Source: an uncultured Alistipes sp. (lineage in GTDB: Bacteria; Bacteroidota; Bacteroidia; Bacteroidales; Rikenellaceae). From it: a DNA stretch of 64,000 bases. The translations under genes were made by a program, and so were the position numbers. Below, in pieces: positions 9,510-17,550 of this stretch. The stretch is from contig CAAGGL010000026.1 in NCBI GenBank assembly GCA_900769405.1, positions 89,956 through 153,955 on the forward strand. Reading direction: 5' to 3'. Under the pieces are notes generated by a model. That model saw only the letters and a program-made list of their open reading frames with translations. It had not been told where the DNA came from and ran no database searches. The first letter of the stretch is position 1. Every line of letters starts with the position of its first letter.

Positions 9510-9591
9510 AGATGTTTAATTAGGTTCATTTATTGAATTGAGCTACAAACAGTCGCAAATCGCTTTTGATGAAAGATTTTCACGATTTTTG

Positions 9592-9622
9592 TTGGTAGTC
9601 TCGATTCATTTGTTTAACTTTG
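9592..9622 (+). promoter_or_regulatory. Promoter of the S24 repressor gene
   Basis: TTG, 20 bp, then TAACTTTG, a good Bacteroidetes -33/-7 pair about 80 bp before the chosen start codon. Confidence 0.6.
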
Positions 9623-9702
9623 CAGGACAAAGATAAGTTCAAAAATTGAATTTTGTTCAAATTTTTGGATTAATTTTTATAAGAAAATATTATACGACGA
9701 CT

Positions 9703-10374
9703 ATGGTTTCGCGTTTGAAATTGATTCGCAAAGAGTTAGGCCTCACGCAGGAGGTATTGGCCCAAAAGCTGGGCGTGGGCAAGAGCGCACTCTCGATGAT
9801 CGAGACGGGAAAAGCGGCGCTCTCGGAGCGAAATAAGAATATTCTGGTGCAGGAGTTGAACGTCAATCCCGATTGGCTCGATACGGGTCGCGGCGAGATG
9901 TTCAATGCTCAGCCCGACTTCACCGCCTTTATGCGCCGCACCGACAACACCGTGCCCCTGCAAAGCGTACCTTTATATAGTATAGAGGGTACGGCGGGAC
10001 TTGTTCCCCTCTTTGCGGACAGTTCGGCGAACAAACCGATCAACTATATCCATATCCCCAACTTGCCCAAGTGCGACGGCGCGATCTACGTTGCGGGCGA
10101 CAGTATGTACCCTCTGCTCAAAAGTGGAGACATCGTGCTCTACAAGCAACTGAACGACCCGAGCAACATCTTTTGGGGCGATATGTATCTTCTGTCGCTC
10201 GATTTGGAGGGCGAGGAGTATATCACGGTGAAGTATATCCAGAAATCAGATCGCGAGGGCTACGTCAAGCTTGTGAGCCAAAACCCGCACCACGCCGACA
10301 AAGAGATCCCCATCGAGCGAATCCGCGCTCTGGCTTTGGTCAAAGCGAGTATCCGAATGAATTCGATCAGATAA
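9703..10374 (+). CDS. XRE/S24-family repressor (CI/LexA-like)
   Basis: N-terminal helix-turn-helix (residues 3-65, LGLTQEVLAQKLGVGKSALS) and C-terminal S24 peptidase. The catalytic Ser is in GDSMYP (Ser134) and Lys in TVKYIQK (Lys177). An Ala-Gly at residues 98-99 lies 36 residues before the Ser, the spacing of the self-cleavage site in LexA/CI proteins, so RecA-stimulated autocleavage is plausible. I chose the start at 9703 (MVSRLKLIRK) because the longer frame adds a hydrophobic, AT-rich upstream stretch. It is divergent from the phage-like genes, as a lysogeny repressor would be. Confidence 0.88.
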   Translation: MVSRLKLIRKELGLTQEVLAQKLGVGKSALSMIETGKAALSERNKNILVQELNVNPDWLDTGRGEMFNAQPDFTAFMRRTDNTVPLQSVPLYSIEGTAGLVPLFADSSANKPINYIHIPNLPKCDGAIYVAGDSMYPLLKSGDIVLYKQLNDPSNIFWGDMYLLSLDLEGEEYITVKYIQKSDREGYVKLVSQNPHHADKEIPIERIRALALVKASIRMNSIR

Positions 10375-10380
10375 GACAAA

Positions 10381-10404
10381 AGCCCCACCAAATTCGGCAG
10401 GGCT
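10381..10404. terminator. Hairpin after the S24 repressor gene
   Basis: A 9-bp stem with a 6-nt AAATTC loop. It pairs fully, with two G-T, on the minus strand and has two mismatches on the plus strand; an A/T run lies on each side. Confidence 0.5.
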
Positions 10405-10417
10405 AAAAAAACAAAAA

Positions 10418-10444
10418 ACCGCACTTCGTAAAGCGCGGTTTTTT
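10418..10444 (-). terminator. Terminator of tRNA-Gln
   Basis: On the minus strand ACCGCGCTT pairs with AAGTGCGGT (loop TACG) and a T6 run follows, just downstream of the tRNA. Confidence 0.85.
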
Positions 10445-10446
10445 AG

Positions 10447-10517
10447 TTGAGCTACCAGGATTCGAACCTGGAAAAACAGGACCAGAATCTGTTGTGTTAC
10501 CATTACACCATAGCTCA
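10447..10517 (-). tRNA. tRNA-Gln (CTG)
   Basis: Cloverleaf with acceptor TGAGCTA/TAGCTCA, T arm CCAGG-TTCGAAT-CCTGG and anticodon loop TTCTGGT (anticodon CTG). Position 31-39 is an A-C mismatch. The discriminator is A and no CCA is encoded. Confidence 0.95.
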
Positions 10518-10656
10518 ATCTCTGTTTTGCGAGTGCAAATTTAAGGCAAGATTTTCTTCTATGCAAGTTTTTCGACAAAAAAATATTATATTTGTTGAGA
10601 TTTTTCGACAGCCATTAGCGCACGAAACAATATAAACAATTAAAATACAACGAATT

Positions 10657-11928
10657 ATGAACACAAAATTACGTCTTATCGTAATGAATTTCCTGCAATT
10701 CGCAGTGTGGGGTGCCTACCTGACTTCGATGGGTACCTATCTGTTCAACGCAGGTTTGGCATCAAAGATCGGTCTGTTCTACGCTTGTCAGGGTATCGTA
10801 TCGATGTTTATGCCCGCAATTATCGGTATCATCGCCGACCGTTATGTACAGGCGCAGAAGATGTTAGGTATCTGCCACACGCTGGCTGCCGCATTTATGC
10901 TCGCCGCAGGTTACTATGGTCTGCAAGCTGGCACTTCGCCCGACTTCGGTACGCTCTTCACGCTCTACGCTCTCAGCGTGGCGTTCTATATGCCTACCCT
11001 CGCGCTGTCGAACTCGGTGGCTTACACCGTGCTGCGTAAGGCCGGCGAGGACACCGTGAAGGCTTTCCCGCCCATTCGCGTATTCGGCACCGTAGGTTTC
11101 ATCTGCTCGATGTTGGCAGTCGATTTCCTCGGTTTCCAGACCACCGCTATGCAGTACATCGCAAGTGGCGTGCTGGGCGTGTTGCTGGGCGTCTATGTAT
11201 TCACCCTGCCCGCGTGCCCCACTGCTACGGCTGACAGCGAGAAGAAGTCGCTGGTCGAGGCTCTCGGTTTGAAGGCTTTTGCGCTGTTCAAGCAGAAGAA
11301 GATGGCTATTTTCTTCATCTTCTCGATGTTGCTCGGCGTGTCGTTGCAGATCACTAACGGCTTCGCAAACCCCTTCATCAACAGCTTTAAGGCTATCCCC
11401 GAGTTCGCTGATTCGTTCGGTGCAAACCACGCTAATGCGCTGATCTCGCTGTCGCAGATCTCGGAGACGCTCTGCATTCTGCTGATCCCCTTCTGCTTGA
11501 AGCGTTTCGGTATCAAGCGCGTGATGTTGATCGCGATGTTCGCGTGGGTGCTGCGTTTCGGTCTGTTCGGTGCAGGTAACCCCGGTGGCGGCGTGTGGAT
11601 GTTGATCCTCTCGATGATCGTCTATGGCGTTGCATTCGACTTCTTCAATATCTCGGGCTCGCTGTTCGTTGATACCGAGACCGACTCGTCGATCCGCTCG
11701 TCGGCTCAGGGTCTGTTTATGATTATGACCAACGGTATCGGCGCTACGATCGGTACTCTCGGTGCGCAGGCTATCGTCGATCGCTTCGTATTCTCGCAGC
11801 CCGAGGGCTTGGCTCAGGTGGCTGGTTGGAGCACCGCGTGGTACATCTTTGCAGGCTACGCATTGGTTGTGGCTCTGCTCTTCGCAGTTGTGTTCAAGTA
11901 CAAGCACGACCCCGCTAAGATGCAGTAA
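10657..11928 (+). CDS. nupG: MFS nucleoside:proton symporter, NupG-like
   Basis: A 423-aa inner-membrane protein with about 12 hydrophobic helices. The N-terminus (MNFLQFAVWGAYLTSMGTYL) and the FNISGSLFVDTETDSSIRSS segment between later helices match the nucleoside:H+ symporter family. The likely role is uptake of nucleosides for salvage. It is monocistronic, between tRNA-Gln and a strong terminator. The exact substrate cannot be read from sequence. Confidence 0.88.
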   Translation: MNTKLRLIVMNFLQFAVWGAYLTSMGTYLFNAGLASKIGLFYACQGIVSMFMPAIIGIIADRYVQAQKMLGICHTLAAAFMLAAGYYGLQAGTSPDFGTLFTLYALSVAFYMPTLALSNSVAYTVLRKAGEDTVKAFPPIRVFGTVGFICSMLAVDFLGFQTTAMQYIASGVLGVLLGVYVFTLPACPTATADSEKKSLVEALGLKAFALFKQKKMAIFFIFSMLLGVSLQITNGFANPFINSFKAIPEFADSFGANHANALISLSQISETLCILLIPFCLKRFGIKRVMLIAMFAWVLRFGLFGAGNPGGGVWMLILSMIVYGVAFDFFNISGSLFVDTETDSSIRSSAQGLFMIMTNGIGATIGTLGAQAIVDRFVFSQPEGLAQVAGWSTAWYIFAGYALVVALLFAVVFKYKHDPAKMQ

Positions 11929-11951
11929 CGAGATACTTACATATAAAATAT

Positions 11952-11983
11952 CCCCCGAGTCCAATGGATTCGGGGGTATTTAT
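11952..11983 (+). terminator. Terminator after the nucleoside transporter gene
   Basis: CCCCCGAGTCC pairs over 11 bp with GGATTCGGGGG, loop AAT, followed by a T-rich tail. Confidence 0.9.
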
Positions 11984-12005
11984 TTATAAAGCGGGGAGGA
12001 CAAAT

Positions 12006-12074
12006 CGAAATTCAACGAATTTCGTCATTATCTGCGGCTCGGCCGAAGGCCGACCCCCCCAGCCGCAGATAATG
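12006..12074 (+). repeat. Structured intergenic element, copy A
   Basis: Perfect hairpin CGAAATTC-AAC-GAATTTCG (12006-12024), one T, then a 14-bp perfect stem (12026-12039 with 12061-12074). The stem encloses a 5-bp hairpin CGGCC-GAA-GGCCG (12040-12052) and the C-rich strand ACCCCCCC. The same architecture with unrelated bases occurs at 29133-29205 and, decayed, at 56341-56416. It lies between convergent genes and contains no plausible reading frame. Confidence 0.75.
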
Positions 12075-12083
12075 AAATATCTT

Positions 12084-12620
12084 TTAGGCGTATATCGCAA
12101 CGCCCGCAATGGCCGAAAGGACAATCAGCAAAATGGGATTGACCTTGCGAGCCGAAGCAATGAGCGTCGCAGCGAAAAGCACCCAACTCCACGCATCGAT
12201 AAAATTGGGGTCGCTACTGTCGTGCGGGAAGATCAGCAGCAGAGCCGCCGCGCCGATCATACCGATCACCACGGGGCGCATAGTCGCCATTGCGCTTGCC
12301 ACAAAGCGATTTGAGCGCAATTGCAGATAGAAACGAGTGATGAGGATCATCAGCGTCATTGCGGGCAGGCTCACCGCCAGCGTCGCCACAACCGAGCCCC
12401 AAAAGCCCGCAACGGTATAACCGATATAGGTAGCCGAGTTGATTGCGATCGGACCAGGGGTCATCTGCGAGATGGCGATGATATCCGAGAATTGGCTCGC
12501 CGTGATCCACCCTCGCTCGGCCACCACCTCGTGCTGAATGAGCGACAGCATTGCGTAGCCACCACCAAACCCGAAGAACCCGATCTTCAAATAGCTCAAA
12601 AATAGTTGCAGGTAGATCAT
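12084..12620 (-). CDS. Chromate transporter, half-size CHR subunit (second of pair)
   Basis: A 178-aa membrane protein of the CHR family, short (single-domain) type. It carries the family motif FFGFGGGYAMLSLIQHE near the N-terminus and the SQMTPGPIAINSATYIG motif. Short CHR proteins work as a heterodimer encoded by adjacent genes, as here; the two overlap by 4 nt (ATGA), which suggests translational coupling. It is the last gene of the long minus-strand operon. Annotated chromate transporters may carry other anions. Confidence 0.9.
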   Translation of the reverse strand: MIYLQLFLSYLKIGFFGFGGGYAMLSLIQHEVVAERGWITASQFSDIIAISQMTPGPIAINSATYIGYTVAGFWGSVVATLAVSLPAMTLMILITRFYLQLRSNRFVASAMATMRPVVIGMIGAAALLLIFPHDSSDPNFIDAWSWVLFAATLIASARKVNPILLIVLSAIAGVAIYA

Positions 12621-13162
12621 CGCTCGACGTGTTTTCGACTGTTATACAACTCTATCGCCACGCCCACCACGGCCGCCACGATAATCAACCAGATGGGCGA
12701 CACGCCGCTCCACCACACAAGTAGAGCCACCGCTGCCGCCACTGCATATTTCCACGCACCCATACCCTTCGACAGCGACACGATTGGCGACACGATCAGC
12801 GCCACAACCGCGGGTCGCATACCCTTGAATGCGGCATTGACATAGATATTCTCGCGGAACTGCGCGAAGTAGATCGCCACGAGCAGAATAACCGTGAATG
12901 CGGGCACCACAACGCCCAGCAGAGCTGCCAGCGCACCCGCATATCCGCGCATCTTGTAGCCCACGAAGACCGACGTATTGAGCGCAATCGGACCCGGGGC
13001 CGACTGTGCCAGCGTCAGCAGTTCGACAAACTCATCACGATCGACCCAGCCTCTGCGGTCGATGACCTCGCGCTGGATAATGGGCACCATCGCGTAGCCA
13101 CCGCCAAAGGTGAACAGGCCGATCTTGAAGAACGAGCCGAACATCGTGAACAGTTCTCTCAT
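12617..13162 (-). CDS. Chromate transporter, half-size CHR subunit (first of pair)
   Basis: A 181-aa partner of the preceding entry, with FTFGGGYAMVPIIQREV and SAPGPIALNTSVFVG, the CHR signatures. It has four to six hydrophobic segments. It starts only 6 bp after the stop of the hydrogenase-like small subunit gene, so it is almost certainly co-transcribed with the membrane redox complex. That pairing is unusual, as CHR genes normally stand alone or with resistance genes. Confidence 0.9.
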   Translation of the reverse strand: MRELFTMFGSFFKIGLFTFGGGYAMVPIIQREVIDRRGWVDRDEFVELLTLAQSAPGPIALNTSVFVGYKMRGYAGALAALLGVVVPAFTVILLVAIYFAQFRENIYVNAAFKGMRPAVVALIVSPIVSLSKGMGAWKYAVAAAVALLVWWSGVSPIWLIIVAAVVGVAIELYNSRKHVER

Positions 13163-13168
13163 CGCTTG

Positions 13169-13945
13169 CTATTTTTTGCTCTCCTCGCCGCGACGCACGC
13201 GACCAATGAGGTTCATCACTGCCTCGATGAAGATCATCGGGTGGGTCGGAGCACCGGGAAGCCACAGATCGGGCGTATAGCGCTCATAGAACGAACGATC
13301 GACCTCCGAACTCTCGGCATACAGACCGCCCGAAACGGCCTCGCTACCGGCCACGATCAGCACCTTCGGATCGGGCACCGCGTCGTAGCAAACCTGCAAC
13401 GCCTCGGCCATATTGCGGCTCACGGGACCCGTAACCACAACACCATCGGCGTGGCGCGGCGACGCCACAAACTCGACACCATAGCGACCGAAGTCGAAAT
13501 TGACATTACCCGTTGCATTCAGCTCCATCTCGACCGACGCATCGCCACCTGCCGACACCTGACGCAGTTTCAGCGCGTGAGCAAACATCGCGGGGATCTC
13601 CTTTCGCACCGCCTCGTGCGCAAAGGGAATGGCGCGTGTCGAGGTGGTCACAACCAGATCCTCGCGGCGCGCAGCACCGATACGATAGTCGTTAGTGAAT
13701 CGCACTGCCTGCGGAGCACGACGCGCGCACTCGCCACAGAACAGACAGCGACCCATATCGAGCGTGAACGGAGCGGCCGTAATCGCACCCGTCGGGCACA
13801 TTGCAGCCAACTCCTCAGCCGTCTGAGCGTCGCACTCCGACAGCTCGGGACGACCACGGAAGATCTCGGGCAGCTCGACTGCCTTCAAGTCGGGAATATA
13901 TTGAGAGCCGTGGCTCTTGAATACCTTTAACTTATTGAACAGCAT
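13169..13945 (-). CDS. Hydrogenase-4/complex I-like small subunit fused to a ferredoxin domain; cluster ligands lost
   Basis: A 258-aa homologue of HyfI/HycG/NuoB with an N-terminal ferredoxin-like domain. Conserved framework: RYGVEFVASPRHADGVVVTG and the later PGAPTHP. The four Cys that bind the proximal (N2-type) [4Fe-4S] cluster are all replaced: by my alignment Asp135, Val138, Glu202 and Ala232. In the ferredoxin domain only Cys50 of the first motif and CLFCGEC (67, 70, 73) of the second remain around the expected sites, enough for one cluster; the other half-motif is lost (Ala77). It belongs to the Ehr-type (hydrogenase-related) class, cytoplasmic face of the membrane complex. The electron route is unclear. 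Confidence 0.85.
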   Translation of the reverse strand: MLFNKLKVFKSHGSQYIPDLKAVELPEIFRGRPELSECDAQTAEELAAMCPTGAITAAPFTLDMGRCLFCGECARRAPQAVRFTNDYRIGAARREDLVVTTSTRAIPFAHEAVRKEIPAMFAHALKLRQVSAGGDASVEMELNATGNVNFDFGRYGVEFVASPRHADGVVVTGPVSRNMAEALQVCYDAVPDPKVLIVAGSEAVSGGLYAESSEVDRSFYERYTPDLWLPGAPTHPMIFIEAVMNLIGRVRRGEESKK

Positions 13946-13965
13946 ATCTCTTAGCTATTTATTCG

Positions 13966-15486
13966 TTACAAATCGTGACCACAATACGAGAGGTTGAAGC
14001 TCTTGTTGCAGATCGGGAAATCACTGATACCCTCGCTACGCACCGCAATAGCCAGCGCCAGCCAGTTGTGCATCGAGGGATCCTTCACGCGATAGCAAGC
14101 CACCTTGCCCTCGCCATCGGTTACCGCCACGTGGCAGCACTCACCGCGCCAACCCTCAACCAGAGCCGTACTCAGCTGATAAGGAGCCAACTTCACGTTC
14201 CACTGCGGAGCGGGCGAGCCAACCGAGCAATCGAGATCGGTCAGCAGCGACGCGATCGTATCGGCCGCCTGCAACACCTCGCGGCAACGCATCATCAGTC
14301 GCGCCATTACATCGCCCTGCTCGGCGATAACGCTCTGGTGAGCAATGCGATCGGTGAAGATACCCCACGGGTGCGATACACGCAGGTCGCGTGCCACACC
14401 ACTCGCACGAGCCGCCTGACCAACACCACCGATACGCTGCATCTGCTGCGCACCCACGATGCCGCACTGCTCCATTCGCGACAGAAGCGACGGAGTAGTC
14501 TTAATATCTTGACGCACCTCATTGTAGCGGCGGCGAATCTCGGCAACATTCTTCAAAATCGTCTGGCGCAGCTCGTCGGTCATCGGGAAGTTCGTACCAA
14601 ACGGGCGAATCAAACCCTTACCAAAGCGGTTGCCACACCAGAGCTGCGTTGTGTTGATTGTCATCGTACGCAGAGCCTCGCAAGCCACCTGACCCAACTG
14701 ATAACCAACGTCCATACACAACGCGCCCGTATCGGCGATATGCATCGCTATACGTTCCAACTCCAACGCTACGGCACGCTCCACATCGAGGTTACCCGCC
14801 TTCGACGAATCGAACGACGCCAACTTCTCGATCGTACGCACCAGCGCCGTGGTATGCGTCACTGCACTATCGCCCGCGATACCCTCGGCCAGCAGAACCT
14901 GACGCAGCAGGCTCTTCGAGGTTTCGAGCTGACGCTCCGCACCGCGATGCTGATAACCGAGCGAGATTTCGAGGTGCAGCACCTTCTCGCCATTACAGAT
15001 AAAGCGGAAGGCACCCGGCTCGATGATGCCCGCGTGAATCGGACCCACATTGACCTCGTGCAGCGACGCACTCTCCATCTTATAGAAGGGATACTCGTCC
15101 ACCGTACCTCCGCGACGCGCACTACGCGACGGCGCACGCAGAGGTTTATCCCACGGCATACCGTCGTAGCGGATACCCCAGCGCTCGGTCATATCGCGCT
15201 CGAAGGGGTGCATTGCGGGGAACTCCTTGGTCAGCGAGGGCAGCTCCTCGTCATAGTAATCGACATCGTACGAAGCCACCTCGATAGTGTGCTCCTCATC
15301 GTTCAGGATCAGGCACCACACGCGCAGACGAGTCTCCTCGACAGGCACACCGAAGTAGTGCGCCACGTGGCACGCGGGGTTGCTCAATCGCTCGCGCACG
15401 GCCTCGAAAAATTCGGCATACGTGAGCGCAGGGATCTGGCGCAGGTCGATAGCCGAGCCATTGTTATATGTTGTAAACCATTTCAT
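13966..15486 (-). CDS. Hydrogenase-4/complex I-like large subunit (NuoC-NuoD type fusion) without [NiFe] ligands
   Basis: A 506-aa protein with an N-terminal NuoC-like domain (about 1-115, ending HPFERDMTERWGIRY) fused to a NuoD/HycE-like domain (EVNVGPIHAGIIEPG, LGYQHRGAERQLE). In active [NiFe] enzymes a CGxC follows the second motif and a DPCxxC ends the protein. Here the first site reads EGIAGDSAVTH (Ala204, Ser207), and the C-terminus reads NKSFNLSYCGHDL without DPCxxC. Hydrogenase activity is therefore not expected. Complex I NuoD also lacks these Cys, but the subunit set here (HyfE- and HyfF-like) points to an Ehr complex. Confidence 0.88.
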   Translation of the reverse strand: MKWFTTYNNGSAIDLRQIPALTYAEFFEAVRERLSNPACHVAHYFGVPVEETRLRVWCLILNDEEHTIEVASYDVDYYDEELPSLTKEFPAMHPFERDMTERWGIRYDGMPWDKPLRAPSRSARRGGTVDEYPFYKMESASLHEVNVGPIHAGIIEPGAFRFICNGEKVLHLEISLGYQHRGAERQLETSKSLLRQVLLAEGIAGDSAVTHTTALVRTIEKLASFDSSKAGNLDVERAVALELERIAMHIADTGALCMDVGYQLGQVACEALRTMTINTTQLWCGNRFGKGLIRPFGTNFPMTDELRQTILKNVAEIRRRYNEVRQDIKTTPSLLSRMEQCGIVGAQQMQRIGGVGQAARASGVARDLRVSHPWGIFTDRIAHQSVIAEQGDVMARLMMRCREVLQAADTIASLLTDLDCSVGSPAPQWNVKLAPYQLSTALVEGWRGECCHVAVTDGEGKVACYRVKDPSMHNWLALAIAVRSEGISDFPICNKSFNLSYCGHDL

Positions 15487-15499
15487 AACTTACCGATAG

Positions 15500-16909
15500 C
15501 TAAAAATTAACGATTTGGTCGATCCACACCTTCAACCATTCGGGCAGCGTCAAACCGATCACCAACGCACCACCGAGCAGCACAATTGCCGACCACGACA
15601 ACCACGTTGCGTGAGGAGCCGGACGCGTCGAGCTCTGATTGGGGTGGTAGCAAAGTTTGATCACACGCGAGAAGATTGAGTAGATCACAATGCACAACAG
15701 CAGGAAGATCACCGCGATCAACCACCACTGACCCTCGGCCATCATCTCGCGCAGGATCATCAACTCCGACACGAACAGCGGCGAGGGAGGGAATGCCAAC
15801 AGCGCCAGCGCACCGAGGATCAGACCTGCGGCACCCACGCGGTTGAGCTGCATATAGTCGCCCAAGCGGTTGATTCGGTAGCCGTCGTAGATACTGCGCA
15901 CCACGCCGATCTGCAAGAACATACTGCTCTTGATCAGCGTATGAGCCGCAACGTGCAGCACCGCAGCCCACGCCGCGACACCACCAACACCCAGACCGAT
16001 CGCTGCGATACCCATATTCTCGACGGTCGAGTACGAGAGGAATCGCTTGTAGTTATTCGTACGACGCAGGAACAGCGCTCCGATCACCAGCGACACGATA
16101 CCCGCCACGATCAGCACATTCTGCACCCACTCAAACACCGCGCTCGATGCCATCAGTCGATAGACGCGCAGCACCGCCACGAAACCGGCATTGACCAGCA
16201 CCGTCGAGATCAGGCTCGCCGCAGGAGCCGGAGCCGCAAAGTTGGCATCGACACCGATCGTATAGAGCGGAAAGATCTCCATCTTACAGCTATAACCCGC
16301 CAGAATCAGCAGGAATGCGATCTTCACATAGAGCGGATTGCACTGCTTCACGGCCTCGCACAGCGCATCGTACGACAGCGAGCCCTCGACAGCAGCGCTA
16401 CTCAGCGTCAGTACACCCAGATAGGCCATTGCGATACCCGTCGAGCAGACGAAGATATATTTCCAGGTTGCCTCCAAGGTTTCGGGCGAACGACGGTGGT
16501 AGATGATACCCGCCGCGCAGATGGTCGTAGCCTCCAAGAAGATCCACGTCACCGCGATATTGTTGGCGAAATAGACCGCCGAAACTGCCGTACACAGCAG
16601 CACCATCAGCATATTATACAGACGGAATTCGGGGATATTGTTATCGCGCAGATAGTCGAACGAGTGAACAAACGCAAAGGGCGACACGATCGCCATCAGC
16701 ACCATAAAGAGTGTGCCCGTTGCATCGAACGTGAAGAACTGAGCCGACTGCACGCCTGCGCCAGCCGTTACCGACCACGTAGCAAATGCGGCCTGCATCA
16801 CGAAGAACACCGATGCAAAACCAACTACGGCACGACGCGAACGCGCCAAGCCCATACACGCGGCCAACACGACAGCCGCCAAGATATAGTATAACATTGT
16901 CAAGTCCAT
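15500..16909 (-). CDS. HyfF-like proton-translocating membrane subunit
   Basis: A 469-aa protein with about 14 hydrophobic segments, an antiporter-like subunit related to HyfF/NuoM/MrpD. Features include WIFLEATTICAAGIIYH, a Lys-containing helix (GYSCKMEIFPLYTIG), LSYSTVENMGIA and HTLIKSSMF. The segment after the KMEIFPL motif (DANFAAPAPAASLISTVLVN) aligns with the family's channel region. It is the fourth of six subunit genes, spaced only 4 bp from its upstream neighbour. Confidence 0.9.
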   Translation of the reverse strand: MDLTMLYYILAAVVLAACMGLARSRRAVVGFASVFFVMQAAFATWSVTAGAGVQSAQFFTFDATGTLFMVLMAIVSPFAFVHSFDYLRDNNIPEFRLYNMLMVLLCTAVSAVYFANNIAVTWIFLEATTICAAGIIYHRRSPETLEATWKYIFVCSTGIAMAYLGVLTLSSAAVEGSLSYDALCEAVKQCNPLYVKIAFLLILAGYSCKMEIFPLYTIGVDANFAAPAPAASLISTVLVNAGFVAVLRVYRLMASSAVFEWVQNVLIVAGIVSLVIGALFLRRTNNYKRFLSYSTVENMGIAAIGLGVGGVAAWAAVLHVAAHTLIKSSMFLQIGVVRSIYDGYRINRLGDYMQLNRVGAAGLILGALALLAFPPSPLFVSELMILREMMAEGQWWLIAVIFLLLCIVIYSIFSRVIKLCYHPNQSSTRPAPHATWLSWSAIVLLGGALVIGLTLPEWLKVWIDQIVNF

Positions 16910-16913
16910 AGCA

Positions 16914-17543
16914 TCAATCCTTTACTGAGGTTAGTGACTCGGTATCATCGACCTTGATTCTATCGCCGATCTTCGTGAGGAACATTCCGAGCAACAGAAT
17001 ACTCATCACGATATCGAGCAGGATAGCCATATTGATCAGTATGGGCATCTCGACACCCATCGCCATCGAGAAGAGGAACACACCGTTCTCGATCACCAGA
17101 AAACCAACCAGGTGAGCAAACAATCGGCGGCGCGTCACGATCAGGATCAAACCGCTCAGCAGCGCATAGAGCGACACGCAGAAGAAGGCCTGGTTGATCG
17201 TATCGTCAGCCACCAGATAGGTGATGCAGGCACTTGCCACCAGCGCCACGATCGACAGCACCAGACTGCCGAATTGCGAGCGACCGGCGGGCTGCACGCG
17301 GTTGATTTTGTTGTGTTTGATAATTCGGCGCAACATCATCGGCACCACGATAGCCTTGAAAATCAGCGTTTCGGTCACCACAAACAGCAGATCGAACCAA
17401 TGAATCGAGTGCAATCGGAGCAGCGCAATGAGCAACAACAGCCAACCCTGATAGGTCATCAGCGTGGCATAGTGGCGGAAGCGCTCGGTTATCGACAGAT
17501 AGACCAGCGTCACCACATATAGTATAACGAGTGAAAGTATCAT
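16914..17543 (-). CDS. HyfE-like membrane subunit
   Basis: A 209-aa integral membrane protein with about six helices, related to HyfE/NuoK-type subunits of group 4 hydrogenase complexes (HLVGFLVIENGVFLFSMAMG resembles the NuoK Glu-containing helix). HyfE is absent from complex I operons, so its presence supports hydrogenase-4/Ehr ancestry. The 5' neighbour gene is 7 bp away. Confidence 0.85.
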   Translation of the reverse strand: MILSLVILYVVTLVYLSITERFRHYATLMTYQGWLLLLIALLRLHSIHWFDLLFVVTETLIFKAIVVPMMLRRIIKHNKINRVQPAGRSQFGSLVLSIVALVASACITYLVADDTINQAFFCVSLYALLSGLILIVTRRRLFAHLVGFLVIENGVFLFSMAMGVEMPILINMAILLDIVMSILLLGMFLTKIGDRIKVDDTESLTSVKD

Positions 17544-17550
17544 AATCGGA

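Noticed and set aside
7614..10517. Intact prophage
   Set aside because: Only terminase, one unknown and a repressor are present; no structural, replication or integration genes.
13966..15486. Active formate hydrogenlyase or [NiFe] hydrogenase
   Set aside because: Both cysteine pairs that bind NiFe are absent, and no maturation genes are in the window.
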